DNA from: Clostridium chromiireducens
Lineage (GTDB): Bacteria > Bacillota > Clostridia > Clostridiales > Clostridiaceae
Direction: 5' to 3'
Assembly (NCBI RefSeq): GCF_002029255.1
Contig: NZ_MZGT01000020.1
Location: 20,345-84,344 of the forward strand
Length of the DNA stretch: 64,000 nt
Below the pieces are notes generated by a model. That model saw nothing but the letters and a program-made list of their open reading frames with translations. It did no database searches and was not told where the DNA came from. Shown here piece after piece: positions 44,925 through 54,257 of the stretch (positions are counted from its first letter, which is position 1; each line of letters begins with the position of its first letter). The position numbers and the translations under genes were made by a program.

Positions 44925-44943
44925 TCATATTTATTAAAAAACT

Positions 44944-45798
44944 TTAACTTTCTAAAGTGGCCCTTCTAAATCTTTCTATATGCATTGCTAAGTAAGCTAT
45001 TTCATCGTCGACAACGTCTTTTTCTAACTTTTCAACCAATATTTTTGATACACCTTTAGCTATCTTATAAGATATTTTATATTTAGATTTTATTTCTTTA
45101 ATAAAATCATTCTTTATAGATATGTTTGTTGATATTCTTTTTATAGCAAATTTCAGATGTGTTAAAAATCTAGCATAATCTAGTGATGTTTTGTCAATTT
45201 TTATTGACATCTTTTCCTCTATATACTCAATTATTGAGTTTATCATATATGTGTTCTTTATAGAGTTAGATATTACTCCTGAGTTCCTAGCCGAATGAAT
45301 ATGCAAAGCAATAAAGCCGATTTCACCTAATGGTATATTTATATTTATCTCATCTTGCAGTTTTTTTGCAACTCTTTCTGCTAATGAATATTCTGTTGAA
45401 TATAAAGCTTTAATCTCAATAAGAAATGGATTTTCTATTTCTTCACTATCAGCGATTCTCTTGACAGCAAAATTCAAGTGATCTACTAGTGCAACGTGGA
45501 TCCTCTCATCTAATTTTTCTTGTAATTCATCTGCAATAAAAGATATCATCCTTTCACATAATTCAAAAAACTCTTCATCAACATTTTCAATAACTTGCTT
45601 AAAATTTCTTAAGTTATCTTCATTTTCGATAAGGAATACCTTTTCAACTTCGGTGCCTTTTTCAATCTTATCTCCAGTTTTTTTTCCAAATCCAATACCT
45701 TTTGCAAAAAGTATTCTTTCTTGTCCGTTCATTTCCACAGAGACTATATTGTTATTATAAGACTTTATTACGACTGCCGAATCCATGGTTATACTCAT
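44944..45798 (-). CDS. glcT: BglG/LicT-family transcription antiterminator (GlcT type)
   Basis: 284 residues. The N-terminal RNA-binding CAT domain (about 1-60) has VVIKSYNNNIVSVEMNGQERILFAKGIGFGKKTGDKI. PRD1 (about 75-175) contains HLNFAVKRI and FIALHIHSARN, and PRD2 (about 180-284) contains HLKFAIKRI and YLAMHIERFRR, so all four regulatory histidines appear present. Such proteins bind RAT RNA unless phosphorylated by their EIIB. The RAT-like leader of ptsG about 850 bases away is the natural target. Confidence 0.9.
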   Translation of the reverse strand: MSITMDSAVVIKSYNNNIVSVEMNGQERILFAKGIGFGKKTGDKIEKGTEVEKVFLIENEDNLRNFKQVIENVDEEFFELCERMISFIADELQEKLDERIHVALVDHLNFAVKRIADSEEIENPFLIEIKALYSTEYSLAERVAKKLQDEININIPLGEIGFIALHIHSARNSGVISNSIKNTYMINSIIEYIEEKMSIKIDKTSLDYARFLTHLKFAIKRISTNISIKNDFIKEIKSKYKISYKIAKGVSKILVEKLEKDVVDDEIAYLAMHIERFRRATLES

Positions 45799-46002
45799 AT
45801 TATCACCCTTTTACTTTCAATTAAAATCATATCTTATAGAGAAAGTCATACTCGTTATTCATGAGTCACTTTATCTTATTTATAGTACATCAATATATTT
45901 TATTTATATTATCCGAATTTATTATACTAATTTTAACTTAATATATTATTTATTGTAAAGCCCAGATTTAAGAATAAATTAAATTATAAGCCATTTAAAA
46001 TT

Positions 46003-46235
46003 TATAGATATCCAATACGTAACTAAAACTTAAGCTACAATCAACCGAAAATAGACACATTGTTGTTTCGCAGGCCATGAAAATTCCTACTTCACAAAAA
46101 TGCATCTAATTTCCGTAATTGTATTCATTTCGAAGAATATGTGAAACTTACAATAGAATAACTATCCACACTTGTTAACTTTGATTGTATCACTTTAATA
46201 GAAATAAGTAACATATTGTTTGCAGTTTCAGTTTG
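46003..46235. repeat. Degenerate stem-loop repeat
   Basis: It begins ATAGATATCCAATAC and CAATCAACCGAAAATAG, as in the outer arms of the 34.4-kb and 11.1-kb copies. It ends AGAAATAAGTAACATATTG, matching the half element at 34.3 kb. The middle does not form a good stem and lacks the GTTGTTCC pair, so this copy is rearranged or decayed. The rest of 45799-46249 shows nothing recognisable. Confidence 0.5.
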
Positions 46236-46249
46236 TTTATCTATATTTA

Positions 46250-47512
46250 TTAGTCATTTGATATTTGCTTACCTGCTATAGCTACAAATGGAAGATATAT
46301 TATTACACTTACAATTAAACATATAAGAGCTGTAACTCCACCCATAATTGAATTTGTAGATATAATTGCACCTAAGATTGGTGGTGTAGTCCACGCTGCA
46401 AGTATTGATACTTTTGGTACGAATCCTATAACAGTTAATGTATATGCTATTAATAATGACGCTATTGGAGCTAGTATAAATGGAATAAAATAAATTGGAT
46501 TTAAAACTATTGGCATACCGAATATTATTGGTTCATTTATATTGAAACATCCTGGGGCTATTCCTAAGCTCGCAATTACCTTTTGCTGAGCACCTGATTT
46601 TTTACCTAAAATAAATATTGCAATCAATAAAGCAATTGTGGTTCCTGCTCCTCCCATGTTTACATATGAATCTAAAAATTGACTGTTTAATATATATTCA
46701 GGTGCTAGCCCATTTTTTACTGCATCTGTATTAGCTAGAAGCAATGGTAGTAATAATGCATTTATAACTGGTGCAAGTATATTTGAACCATGTAAACCAA
46801 AGAACCATAATAATTGTACTAAAAAAACTATTACAAGTACTCCACCTAAACTTCCTGCAATACCTTGTAGTGGTTTTTGTAATGTAAAGAATAAAGCTTG
46901 ATGTATATCAGGTACACTCATAAACATAAATAATTCCTTAATTCCTGCTGCTAATGCTAGAACTATAATCGATGGTAATAAAGCTGCGAAAGATTTTGAA
47001 ACTGCTGGTGGTACTCCATTAGGCATTTTTATTACAAGTCTAGGATTACCTATTAATTTCACAAAAATTTCGGTAGCTATCAACGCTACTATTAATGAAA
47101 TAAATAGACCTTGCGCGCCTAAAAATGTCATTGGTAATGCTCCATCCTGAGTTGTTGAATATAATATAATTGATGCTGCAACTGATACTATTCCTGCTGC
47201 TAATCCATCCTTATTATAAGACCTCGCTAAATGATATGATATGGTGAAAACAACCAATACTGACATAATTGCAAATGATCCAGTCCAAATAGCTCCTCCC
47301 CAGTTTTTCCAAGAGGCTGGGAGCAGCCAATTCATAAAATTTTGATACCACTCAAAACCCAAATTGTTAAATAAAACTGCAAAAGCTCCTGCCATAATAA
47401 TAGGCATAATTGTAGCAAATCCATCACGAATTGCTACTAAGTGTCTTTGTGATCCAATCCTCGATGCGATTGGTACAAAATGTTCTTCCATCCATTCAAA
47501 AAACTTATTCAT
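46250..47512 (-). CDS. PTS EIIC, lactose/cellobiose (chitobiose) family
   Basis: 420 residues with about ten membrane segments. The family N-terminus is FFEWMEEHFVPIASRIGSQRHLVAIRDGFATIMPIIMAGAFAVLFNN. NEPIIFGMPIVLNPIYFIPFILAP contains the conserved NEPIIFGxP substrate motif. It has no fused EIIB; separate EIIB and EIIA genes start the operon. The substrate is unknown, but the kinase and MupG-like enzyme between suggest an amino-sugar disaccharide. Confidence 0.9.
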   Translation of the reverse strand: MNKFFEWMEEHFVPIASRIGSQRHLVAIRDGFATIMPIIMAGAFAVLFNNLGFEWYQNFMNWLLPASWKNWGGAIWTGSFAIMSVLVVFTISYHLARSYNKDGLAAGIVSVAASIILYSTTQDGALPMTFLGAQGLFISLIVALIATEIFVKLIGNPRLVIKMPNGVPPAVSKSFAALLPSIIVLALAAGIKELFMFMSVPDIHQALFFTLQKPLQGIAGSLGGVLVIVFLVQLLWFFGLHGSNILAPVINALLLPLLLANTDAVKNGLAPEYILNSQFLDSYVNMGGAGTTIALLIAIFILGKKSGAQQKVIASLGIAPGCFNINEPIIFGMPIVLNPIYFIPFILAPIASLLIAYTLTVIGFVPKVSILAAWTTPPILGAIISTNSIMGGVTALICLIVSVIIYLPFVAIAGKQISND

Positions 47513-47514
47513 TA

Positions 47515-48627
47515 TTAAATTTTCCCCCTTTTATTAGAAATATTTAAATTAAAACCAAAGCTCATCCATGGCTCTATATAGTCGAGTAAAAACATTTCTT
47601 CATCGACTATCTTGCCTACTACATTTGTTTTGCCAGTGTTCTTCATATCTTTCAGAGCAACTTGAAGCTCACCTGCATACCTAGTATACAAATCCGAATC
47701 TATTAATATATCACCTCTTTTAATATCTGGAGTATTAACTGCTGGGAAGCTTTCACCTTTATACTTAACCCTACTTTGAGTTGATCTTAGCATATATTCT
47801 GAAACATCTCCCCTATTGTAGTGGAACTCTTCCAGAATAATTTTCTTATCTAATTTAGATGAACTTTCAGCCAATTCCATCTTAAAGGTTATCTTTTCTT
47901 TATTTAATTCACTTAATAATCTAAGCTCATCCTCAGACGCAAATTGATTTGCTATTATTACATCATCAATTAATCCTGTTATTAATAAATGCTTAGCTTG
48001 TACATCTATAGGCAGATTTCTATGCATTTCTAGGGTGCATAAACCTTCTGAAACGGGCCAAGGACCATACTCTGCTCTTTGTGAATTTATAAAGGCTGCA
48101 GTATTTAATCCCAGTTCTCTAAATTGTTTTGAACATTTAATAAAATGTTCAAGTGAAAGACCTGTATATATGTGAGGATAGAAATTATGGCATCCATACA
48201 AATTATTAATATTGGCTTTATAAGACAAAATATTATTAATGTACTTAGTTCCATTACTCATGTTTAGTTCTACTTTTAGTCCATATTCATTAAAACTCAT
48301 AATAGCTTCTTCTTGCCCGCTAAAACCAATATCAAGCCTTATTCCATCGAGTCCAATTTCTTTAAATATCTTTAGGTGATATATTGATGCATTTAGTTTC
48401 TTAAATACTGTAGGGTCCAAATCTGCTATAACTTCCATATTTTCTTCTTTTGCTGCTTCCGTAACTTTTTTAAAGTCATTTACTATATCATCTAAATCTC
48501 TATCTCCAACTGAAATCAAGCATGTAAATATTCTTCTAAATCCATATCTTCCAGCTAGATGTATATATTCAATTATTTCTTCTATGTTATTCTCATTTGG
48601 ATAAACTGAAATCCCTAATCTTTTCAT
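47515..48627 (-). CDS. MupG-like glycosidase (former DUF871)
   Basis: 370 residues. A TIM-barrel N-terminal part (about 1-240) has RLGISVYPNENNIEEIIEYIHLAGRYGFRRIFTCLISV, VIADLDPTVFKKLN, DGIRLDIGFSG, LNMSNGT and CHNFYPHIYTGLSLEHF. A smaller beta domain has FHYNRGDVSEYMLRSTQSR. The characterised member, staphylococcal MupG, is a 6-phospho-N-acetylmuramidase that splits MurNAc-6P-GlcNAc imported by a PTS. Here the neighbours are a lactose-family PTS and a sugar kinase, so a phosphorylated amino-sugar disaccharide is likely, but the exact bond is not proven. Confidence 0.8.
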   Translation of the reverse strand: MKRLGISVYPNENNIEEIIEYIHLAGRYGFRRIFTCLISVGDRDLDDIVNDFKKVTEAAKEENMEVIADLDPTVFKKLNASIYHLKIFKEIGLDGIRLDIGFSGQEEAIMSFNEYGLKVELNMSNGTKYINNILSYKANINNLYGCHNFYPHIYTGLSLEHFIKCSKQFRELGLNTAAFINSQRAEYGPWPVSEGLCTLEMHRNLPIDVQAKHLLITGLIDDVIIANQFASEDELRLLSELNKEKITFKMELAESSSKLDKKIILEEFHYNRGDVSEYMLRSTQSRVKYKGESFPAVNTPDIKRGDILIDSDLYTRYAGELQVALKDMKNTGKTNVVGKIVDEEMFLLDYIEPWMSFGFNLNISNKRGKI

Positions 48628-48633
48628 ATCCTT

Positions 48634-49536
48634 CTACACCTCACTTTCATCCTTAATCTTATTCATATAGTAAGCTCCTATTGTCGGTGAAATTTCCTCA
48701 TCTACGAACTCTTCGACAACTATTTTTTCTTTGATATAATCTTCAAAGGCCTTTCTAACTACTTTTGCCTTTTTAATAACGCCTCCAACTAGCGCAATAG
48801 AACAGCTTTTAAAGCCTAATTTTTTATACACATTGCTGACTGTCTTCGCCAGTTCTATTCCCTCATTAGTTAGTATTTCATATGCTATCTCATTCCCTGA
48901 CTCACCTAGCCTTGCAACTATTTCTGCTAATGATGCAATTTTATCTTTAGTAGATGAGTATACAAATCTTGTTATTTCATCAACTGAACTAATCTGCAAT
49001 TCATTCATAATTTCTCTACTTAATTCAGATGGAGACAAATCATTTTCTTCTTCAAATATCATTCTCTTTATAGCGTCTATCGCAATTTTATATCCGCTGC
49101 CTTCATCTCCTAACAGGTTTCCCCATCCCCCGCATCTTGCAGTTAAATTATTATTAACTCCAAATGCTACCGAACCAGTACCCGCTATAACTAATATTCC
49201 ATCTTTCCCTTTGAGCATAGCCTTAAGGGCTATTTCAGAATCATGCATAACTACACTTTCAATTCCTAACCTATCTTTTATATTTTCTCTTATTATTGCT
49301 GCATTATTTCCAACTTCTGATCCTGAGATGCCTAGATATACGCCACAAAGCTCATGATTTTCTAATTCATCTATTATTTCTTTTATAGCAGTTATTATAT
49401 TTTCTAAAGCCTTTTCCTTATTATTTAATAAGTTAGCAAAGCCTTTTATTGATGTCCTTATAGCTTTTCCATCTGAATCATAAGCTGTAGCTTCCGTTTT
49501 TGTTCCTCCACCATCAACACCTATAATGTATTTCAT
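48634..49536 (-). CDS. BadF/BadG-type sugar kinase (N-acetylglucosamine/N-acetylmuramic acid kinase)
   Basis: 300 residues with an actin-like ATPase fold. MKYIIGVDGGGTKTEATAYD is the phosphate-1 loop, followed by LCGVYLGISGSEV, GILVIAGTGSVAFGVN and ARCGGWGNLLGDEGSGYKIAIDAI. The family includes GlcNAc kinase and the clostridial MurK, which phosphorylates MurNAc and GlcNAc. In this operon it would phosphorylate the unphosphorylated sugar released by the MupG-like enzyme, and products could feed nagA and nagB at 57-60 kb. Confidence 0.85.
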   Translation of the reverse strand: MKYIIGVDGGGTKTEATAYDSDGKAIRTSIKGFANLLNNKEKALENIITAIKEIIDELENHELCGVYLGISGSEVGNNAAIIRENIKDRLGIESVVMHDSEIALKAMLKGKDGILVIAGTGSVAFGVNNNLTARCGGWGNLLGDEGSGYKIAIDAIKRMIFEEENDLSPSELSREIMNELQISSVDEITRFVYSSTKDKIASLAEIVARLGESGNEIAYEILTNEGIELAKTVSNVYKKLGFKSCSIALVGGVIKKAKVVRKAFEDYIKEKIVVEEFVDEEISPTIGAYYMNKIKDESEV

Positions 49537-49578
49537 CTCATAACCACCTTCTTATCAAAATTGAGAAATACATAAACT

Positions 49579-49884
49579 CTATCTTTTACGTAATTCTTCA
49601 TGTATCTCTATAATTTCAGATGCGAGATATTTTAATGTCATACTTGTCATTAAATGATCTTGTGCATGCACCATAAGCAATGAAATCTCCGTTTTTTCTC
49701 CAGATGCTTCTTTTTGAATTAAGCTTGTTTGAACATTATGTGCCTCAGAAAGCTCAGTCGAAGCTTTTTCTATTAGTTCTTTGGCTTCATCAATCTCTCC
49801 CTTTTTCGCACATTGAATTGCTTCCATAGAATAACTTCTAACTTCCCCACTATGCACTATAAGATTCATTATTATTTCTTCCAT
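49579..49884 (-). CDS. PTS EIIA, lactose/cellobiose family
   Basis: 101 residues, helical. The active-site region is LLMVHAQDHLMTSMTLKYLA, with H73 the expected phosphorylation site. AKKGEIDEAKELIEKASTELSEAHNVQTSLIQKEASGE is typical of LacF/ChbA proteins. The start at 49884 has GGAG nine bases upstream. Second gene of the sigma-54-type operon. Confidence 0.92.
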   Translation of the reverse strand: MEEIIMNLIVHSGEVRSYSMEAIQCAKKGEIDEAKELIEKASTELSEAHNVQTSLIQKEASGEKTEISLLMVHAQDHLMTSMTLKYLASEIIEIHEELRKR

Positions 49885-49907
49885 TATGTTTTGCTCCTTT
49901 TAACTAC

Positions 49908-50216
49908 TTATTTTTTTATTAACTCCAAAGCTCTTTCTAAAACTTTTTCCCCATTCATTGTTCCATAGTGAACTGTATTTATAACTTCTACTTCTATGTT
50001 TTTATCCACTAGACTCTTTTTGAACTTTGTAAGTAAAAATCTAACTTGTGGCCCTAATAATAAAACATCAGCATTATCTATATAATCTTTCACTTCTGAT
50101 TCTCCAACAGCCTGTATATTACACTCTATTCCTTTTTCATCTGCTGCCTTCTGCATTTTTGAAACTAGTAAGCTTGTAGACATTCCAGCCGAGCAAACTA
50201 ATAATATATTTTTCAT
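49908..50216 (-). CDS. PTS EIIB, lactose/cellobiose family
   Basis: 102 residues. The phospho-cysteine is C8 in [15 protein letters not shown], and [17 protein letters not shown] is the second family motif. First gene of the operon IIB-IIA-kinase-MupG-IIC; GAGGAGG precedes the ATG. A -24/-12 promoter lies 56 bases upstream. Confidence 0.93.
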   Translation of the reverse strand: MKNILLVCSAGMSTSLLVSKMQKAADEKGIECNIQAVGESEVKDYIDNADVLLLGPQVRFLLTKFKKSLVDKNIEVEVINTVHYGTMNGEKVLERALELIKK

Positions 50217-50271
50217 GAAAAACCTCCTCTACCATCTCATCTATTTTTATTTTCTTTACACAAATATATTA

Positions 50272-50287
50272 AGCAATTGTCATGCCA
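50272..50287 (-). promoter_or_regulatory. Sigma-54 (-24/-12) promoter of the PTS operon
   Basis: On the minus strand TGGCATGACAATTGCT has GG and GC at the required 12-base distance and matches the consensus TGGCAYRNNNNTTGCW throughout. It lies 56 bases upstream of the EIIB start. The neighbouring regulator has GAFTGA, the sigma-54 contact motif. Confidence 0.88.
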
Positions 50288-50365
50288 ACACTTTTCCATC
50301 ACATAAAGAAATTTAAATGGCTCTATTTCTATAACATAGTTCTGTTTAATTGTGCAAATTTATAA

Positions 50366-50400
50366 AAAAAGTGTGCAATTCATTCTGCACACTTTTTTAT
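50366..50400 (-). terminator. Terminator after the LevR-type regulator
   Basis: AAAGTGTGCA and TGCACACTTT form a 10-bp stem with an 8-base loop and a run of seven T on the minus strand, about 10 bases past the regulator stop. Confidence 0.88.
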
Positions 50401-50409
50401 CATTACACA

Positions 50410-53154
50410 CTAAACTATATTTTCTTTAACCATTCTAACTATATATGCTACCTCATCATCTCCTACTTTTATATCATAAGCTTCTTCAAAAGCTTTCAAT
50501 GCCTTTTTTATTTCTGCAAATTCTTTACTATTCTCTTCCTTGTACCCCTTCAAATTTTTAAATAGAATTTCTTTTCCTCCATTTTTCAGCCTATCTACAA
50601 GAAAACTCATATGAATTAACATTCCTACTTGAGCATCATGTTGAACTTTAATTTCTAAACTTTCTTGAATTTTTTCTATTACCCCTCTAATGCAAGATAC
50701 TAATTTTATGCAATTCAAATTCTTTATCTCATTTATTAGTGCTTTCTGTACTTTTAGAAAATCATATTCACAATTAATTAACTGATCTAAATAACCTATT
50801 CCTTGCTCCACAAATATATCTTGTGCTGATATAAACGGTACTTCTTCTATAAAAATATTCATTGTTCCTACAACCGCTAATATTATATATCTTTCCTTTA
50901 ATTTACTTACTTTAGCTAAAAAATCTTCCTTATCTAGGATATCTAATGGTACGATCTTCACCTTTTCAATATTTTTTAAATTAAAACTTAATCTTTCTTT
51001 TATCCTTTCTGCTGCACCTTCTCCTGTAAAGCATGTGGTAATTATAATAAGATCCTTATCCTCCTTATAATCTTCTTTAGCCATCTGTATAGATGCTCTT
51101 CCTATATCTCTGCATGAGCTATATATTGAATCTAAATTTCTTCCATTTAATGCTTTACTTCCTGCTTCAATAACAGTTAATGTTGTTATCATATCAATAG
51201 TTTTAATTTTAATTCCTAATTCATTGCTAATAATATTTCCAAAATTAATTAATGAGCCCATATCTACTAATAACAATATGCCTTTTTCATTGCTCATTTC
51301 TTTAACTTTTTCTTTAGCTTTATCTAGCATACTCTCTGCCTTCATTGTCAAAGGCATATCCAGTGCTTGTACATATTCTTCCCCTATAAGAGAATTAGCT
51401 ACTTCAGCCATGCTACTAGCCGTACTAATTCCATGCATCATTACTAATATGCCGACTTTTTCTTCTAACTGCTCATTATTATCATCATCACATGCCGATA
51501 AAAACATAGTTATATAACCTATTTCATCTAAGGGAACATCTAAATTAAATTCCTTTTCAACTAGCTTAACTATCTCCATCGCCACACTAAATTCTTCTCT
51601 GTACTGAACTCTTATAACACTAAGCTTCGGATGATATATTTTTTTCCCTAAAGAGATTCTTTCGATACTTCCCTGTAAGTGTAGAGATAATCCAAAGAAA
51701 ACTTTTTGTTCAAATTCTCTATGTAGTTTTTCAGATGCTATTGCTAACATATTTTCAACAACAGTTGCAACTTTTAAATCAACAACTTTAGCAATCTCAT
51801 CCTTTTTAAAACTTTTTGATATTGTACTAATATATTTTCTAAAATATTTTTCTAAATCAATATTTAAAATATCGTTAATTCTTGATTGATCAATTCCTTT
51901 ATTTTTTAGATCCTCCATCTTACTTTCTACAAGGGAATAAAAACTTTTGCTTTCAGATGTTTCTTCTTGATTTACCTCGAATTCAAGCTTTTTTAATAGT
52001 TTATCCTCATTAGAAAATCTTAAAATATCCGTCATGTTTTTAGCTATATTATCTATCTCTTTTCTATATTCACGAATTTTCATTAATCCCTTTTGAACTC
52101 TAGGCTGTAAATCGGCCTGATCAACTAGAATATAATTCTCCTTGTTTACTTTATAATTTAGAAATGCTTTTGCACAAGAAAGCTGAATATCGCTTTTTAA
52201 TTGACCTATGTTATTAGGACAATCATATAATAGAAATGATATTACTGCATTTTTGCTTATATATATGCTCTGTCCGAGTCTCAATGATTCTGCTATTATA
52301 AATTCATTTAAAAGATAGTATCGTTCCTCTAACTTCCTTTCACGTAAAGGTGGTAGAACGATTGTCATTGGAATTCTTCTTGTGAAGGTTTTTAATAAAA
52401 ATGATTGAGGTTGTTCTGTAGTTGCAGCTATAATTTGTACTTCAGCTTTAATTTTCTTTTCCGTATCTCCTAGCTGTCTAAAATATCCTTTATCTATAAA
52501 AGTGAATAACATTTCTTGTCCTTGTGGAGATAATCTATGTATTTCATCTAAGAAAAAGATCCCACCATCAGCTTTCTTTAATAATCCTTCTTTCTCACTA
52601 TCTGCTCCTGTAAAAGCTCCCTTTTTTACTCCAAATATCTGTGCTACAACCAATTGTGGATTATCTGCATAATCAGCGCAATTAAATCTAACAAAAGGCG
52701 CATTCTGATATATCATATTTGACTCTTTTGCAAAACGATACATCGCCTCAGCAAACAATGATTTTCCCACACCAGTTTCTCCTAGTATAAGAGTATGAAG
52801 CCCTCTTGGAGGGTATAATATTGCTGCTTTAGCCTGTTGTATTGGTAACTTTAATGATTGTTCCGAACCTACCAGAACCTCTAAGCTATCATTATTATTT
52901 CTTATACCATCTTGTTTATCTTTATTTAAACTTTTCTCTTGCTTTTCATCTTTAATACTGCTAAATGCAACTGGTCTTCCTTCTTTCCTAGTTACTCTAT
53001 TTTCTTTATATAGCTTATTCAAATATCTGCTTATATTAGTGCGATCTAATCCCATAAATGAACCTAATTCAGCTGCTGTTATACCTCTTTTATTTTTTAT
53101 TTCTAATTCAATTAGACATTTTATAACCTCATCTTCCCTTGTTGACCCTTCCAT
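50410..53154 (-). CDS. Sigma-54-dependent PTS regulator (LevR/ManR/CelR type) with PRD domains
   Basis: About 914 residues. An N-terminal winged helix (about 10-75) has TAAELGSFMGLDRTNISRYLNKLYKENRV. The AAA+ domain (about 95-330) has Walker A GETGVGKS, KKGAFTGADSEKEGLLKKA for sigma-54 contact, and DEIHRLSPQGQ as Walker B. Next come a PRD domain (about 460-570), an EIIA-Man-like domain with VMMHGISTASSMAEVANSL, an EIIB-like region and a second PRD with HMSFLVDRLKNG. It is phosphorylated by PTS proteins and activates the -24/-12 promoter directly downstream. The ATG at 53154 follows GGGGGA and is preferred over the TTG at 53169. Confidence 0.92.
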   Translation of the reverse strand: MEGSTREDEVIKCLIELEIKNKRGITAAELGSFMGLDRTNISRYLNKLYKENRVTRKEGRPVAFSSIKDEKQEKSLNKDKQDGIRNNNDSLEVLVGSEQSLKLPIQQAKAAILYPPRGLHTLILGETGVGKSLFAEAMYRFAKESNMIYQNAPFVRFNCADYADNPQLVVAQIFGVKKGAFTGADSEKEGLLKKADGGIFFLDEIHRLSPQGQEMLFTFIDKGYFRQLGDTEKKIKAEVQIIAATTEQPQSFLLKTFTRRIPMTIVLPPLRERKLEERYYLLNEFIIAESLRLGQSIYISKNAVISFLLYDCPNNIGQLKSDIQLSCAKAFLNYKVNKENYILVDQADLQPRVQKGLMKIREYRKEIDNIAKNMTDILRFSNEDKLLKKLEFEVNQEETSESKSFYSLVESKMEDLKNKGIDQSRINDILNIDLEKYFRKYISTISKSFKKDEIAKVVDLKVATVVENMLAIASEKLHREFEQKVFFGLSLHLQGSIERISLGKKIYHPKLSVIRVQYREEFSVAMEIVKLVEKEFNLDVPLDEIGYITMFLSACDDDNNEQLEEKVGILVMMHGISTASSMAEVANSLIGEEYVQALDMPLTMKAESMLDKAKEKVKEMSNEKGILLLVDMGSLINFGNIISNELGIKIKTIDMITTLTVIEAGSKALNGRNLDSIYSSCRDIGRASIQMAKEDYKEDKDLIIITTCFTGEGAAERIKERLSFNLKNIEKVKIVPLDILDKEDFLAKVSKLKERYIILAVVGTMNIFIEEVPFISAQDIFVEQGIGYLDQLINCEYDFLKVQKALINEIKNLNCIKLVSCIRGVIEKIQESLEIKVQHDAQVGMLIHMSFLVDRLKNGGKEILFKNLKGYKEENSKEFAEIKKALKAFEEAYDIKVGDDEVAYIVRMVKENIV

Positions 53155-53501
53155 AAAATTTTCCCCCAATCATAAAATGATCTTTATTCAAATTCATTAA
53201 AAGCATAAACATAAGACACTAATATAATGTTTCTACTGACATTTATACAGACTATCAACTGGACATTACCAATTTTGTTTTTATTATATATTAATACTAC
53301 CAATTTCTGCAAGTATATTTATTTTATTTAAATTTTTCCTTATTTCTCACTTCATTATGTAATTAATCTAGCGTAATCCTGATCTGCTATATTATAATAT
53401 TATATGAATTTGTATATAGTATTAATGAATTTTATATGTAGACAACTCAAATAAAGTTCATTGTAATATAAATCATAATTTATAAGAAGGAGATAATCAT
53501 T
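53155..53501. other. Intergenic region without recognised features
   Basis: The divergent gap between the LevR-type regulator and the CYTH gene is AT-rich. I find no strong hairpin, riboswitch or repeat-family copy; promoters for both genes must lie here but none matches consensus well. Confidence 0.5.
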
Positions 53502-54062
53502 ATGCAAGAACTAGAAACTAGAATTGTTGATATTGATGTTGAAAATACAAGAAAAACTTTACTATCAAATGGTGCTCAAAAAGTTAAAGTTGAGGATCAA
53601 ATAAACGACATATATGATTTTGAAGACGGAAGACTTTTAGCAAAGAAAGGTTATGCACGTATAAGGACTGTAAATGATATGCTGAATAATAAGGTTGTTT
53701 ATTTCATGACTACAAAAAAAATGTTGTCTCAAGAAAGATTTAAAGTTATGGAAGAAAATGAAGTTATAATTGACAATAAACAAATGGGAGAAGGTATATT
53801 TAAATCACTCGGACTAATACTTAAAGAGTCCAATAAAAAATATAGAGAAAGCTATAAATTGCATGATTGTTTAATTGAAATAGATATTAATGATAAAATT
53901 TTTTGTCCTTTCCCTTATTTAGAGATTGAAACTGATTCTGAAGAAAAATTAGAAAACATAGTAAAGTTACTTGGTTATACTTTAGAAGATACTACTTCTC
54001 AAACTATTTATGATATTTTATCTGAAAGAGGATTACTAAATAATACTCCTAAAGGAATATAG
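53502..54062 (+). CDS. CYTH-domain protein (class IV adenylate cyclase-like)
   Basis: 186 residues. The N-terminus has ELETRIVDID, an E-x-E-x-R variant of the CYTH signature ExExK. Then come QINDIYDFEDGRLLAKKGYARIRTVND with Arg residues of the tunnel, and KYRESYKLHDCLIEIDINDKIFCPFPYLEIETDSEEKLENIVKLLGY near the C-terminus. CYTH proteins bind triphosphates with metal ions and act as triphosphatases or, rarely, adenylate cyclases; annotation as CyaB is by homology only. AAGGAG precedes the ATG. Confidence 0.8.
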   Translation: MQELETRIVDIDVENTRKTLLSNGAQKVKVEDQINDIYDFEDGRLLAKKGYARIRTVNDMLNNKVVYFMTTKKMLSQERFKVMEENEVIIDNKQMGEGIFKSLGLILKESNKKYRESYKLHDCLIEIDINDKIFCPFPYLEIETDSEEKLENIVKLLGYTLEDTTSQTIYDILSERGLLNNTPKGI

Positions 54063-54203
54063 CATACTAGATATCTGATATTTAGTCTAGTTTATAGCCT
54101 ACAGTTTATAATTACATTAATTGTAAATTCTTCATTGTTTTATAGTATTCTTAATAAATATAATGTAGAATATATATAGAGATAGGATATACTTTTAAAG
54201 ATT

Positions 54204-54237
54204 AAAAATGTTTAGTTTATTAAATCTAAACATTTTT
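54204..54237 (+). terminator. Terminator after the CYTH gene
   Basis: AAAAATGTTTAG and CTAAACATTTTT form a 12-bp stem with a 10-base loop and T-rich end, just before the fbp ribosome site. It should separate the two genes, or attenuate read-through into fbp. Confidence 0.75.
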
Positions 54238-54257
54238 ATTTATAAAAGGAGGACCTC

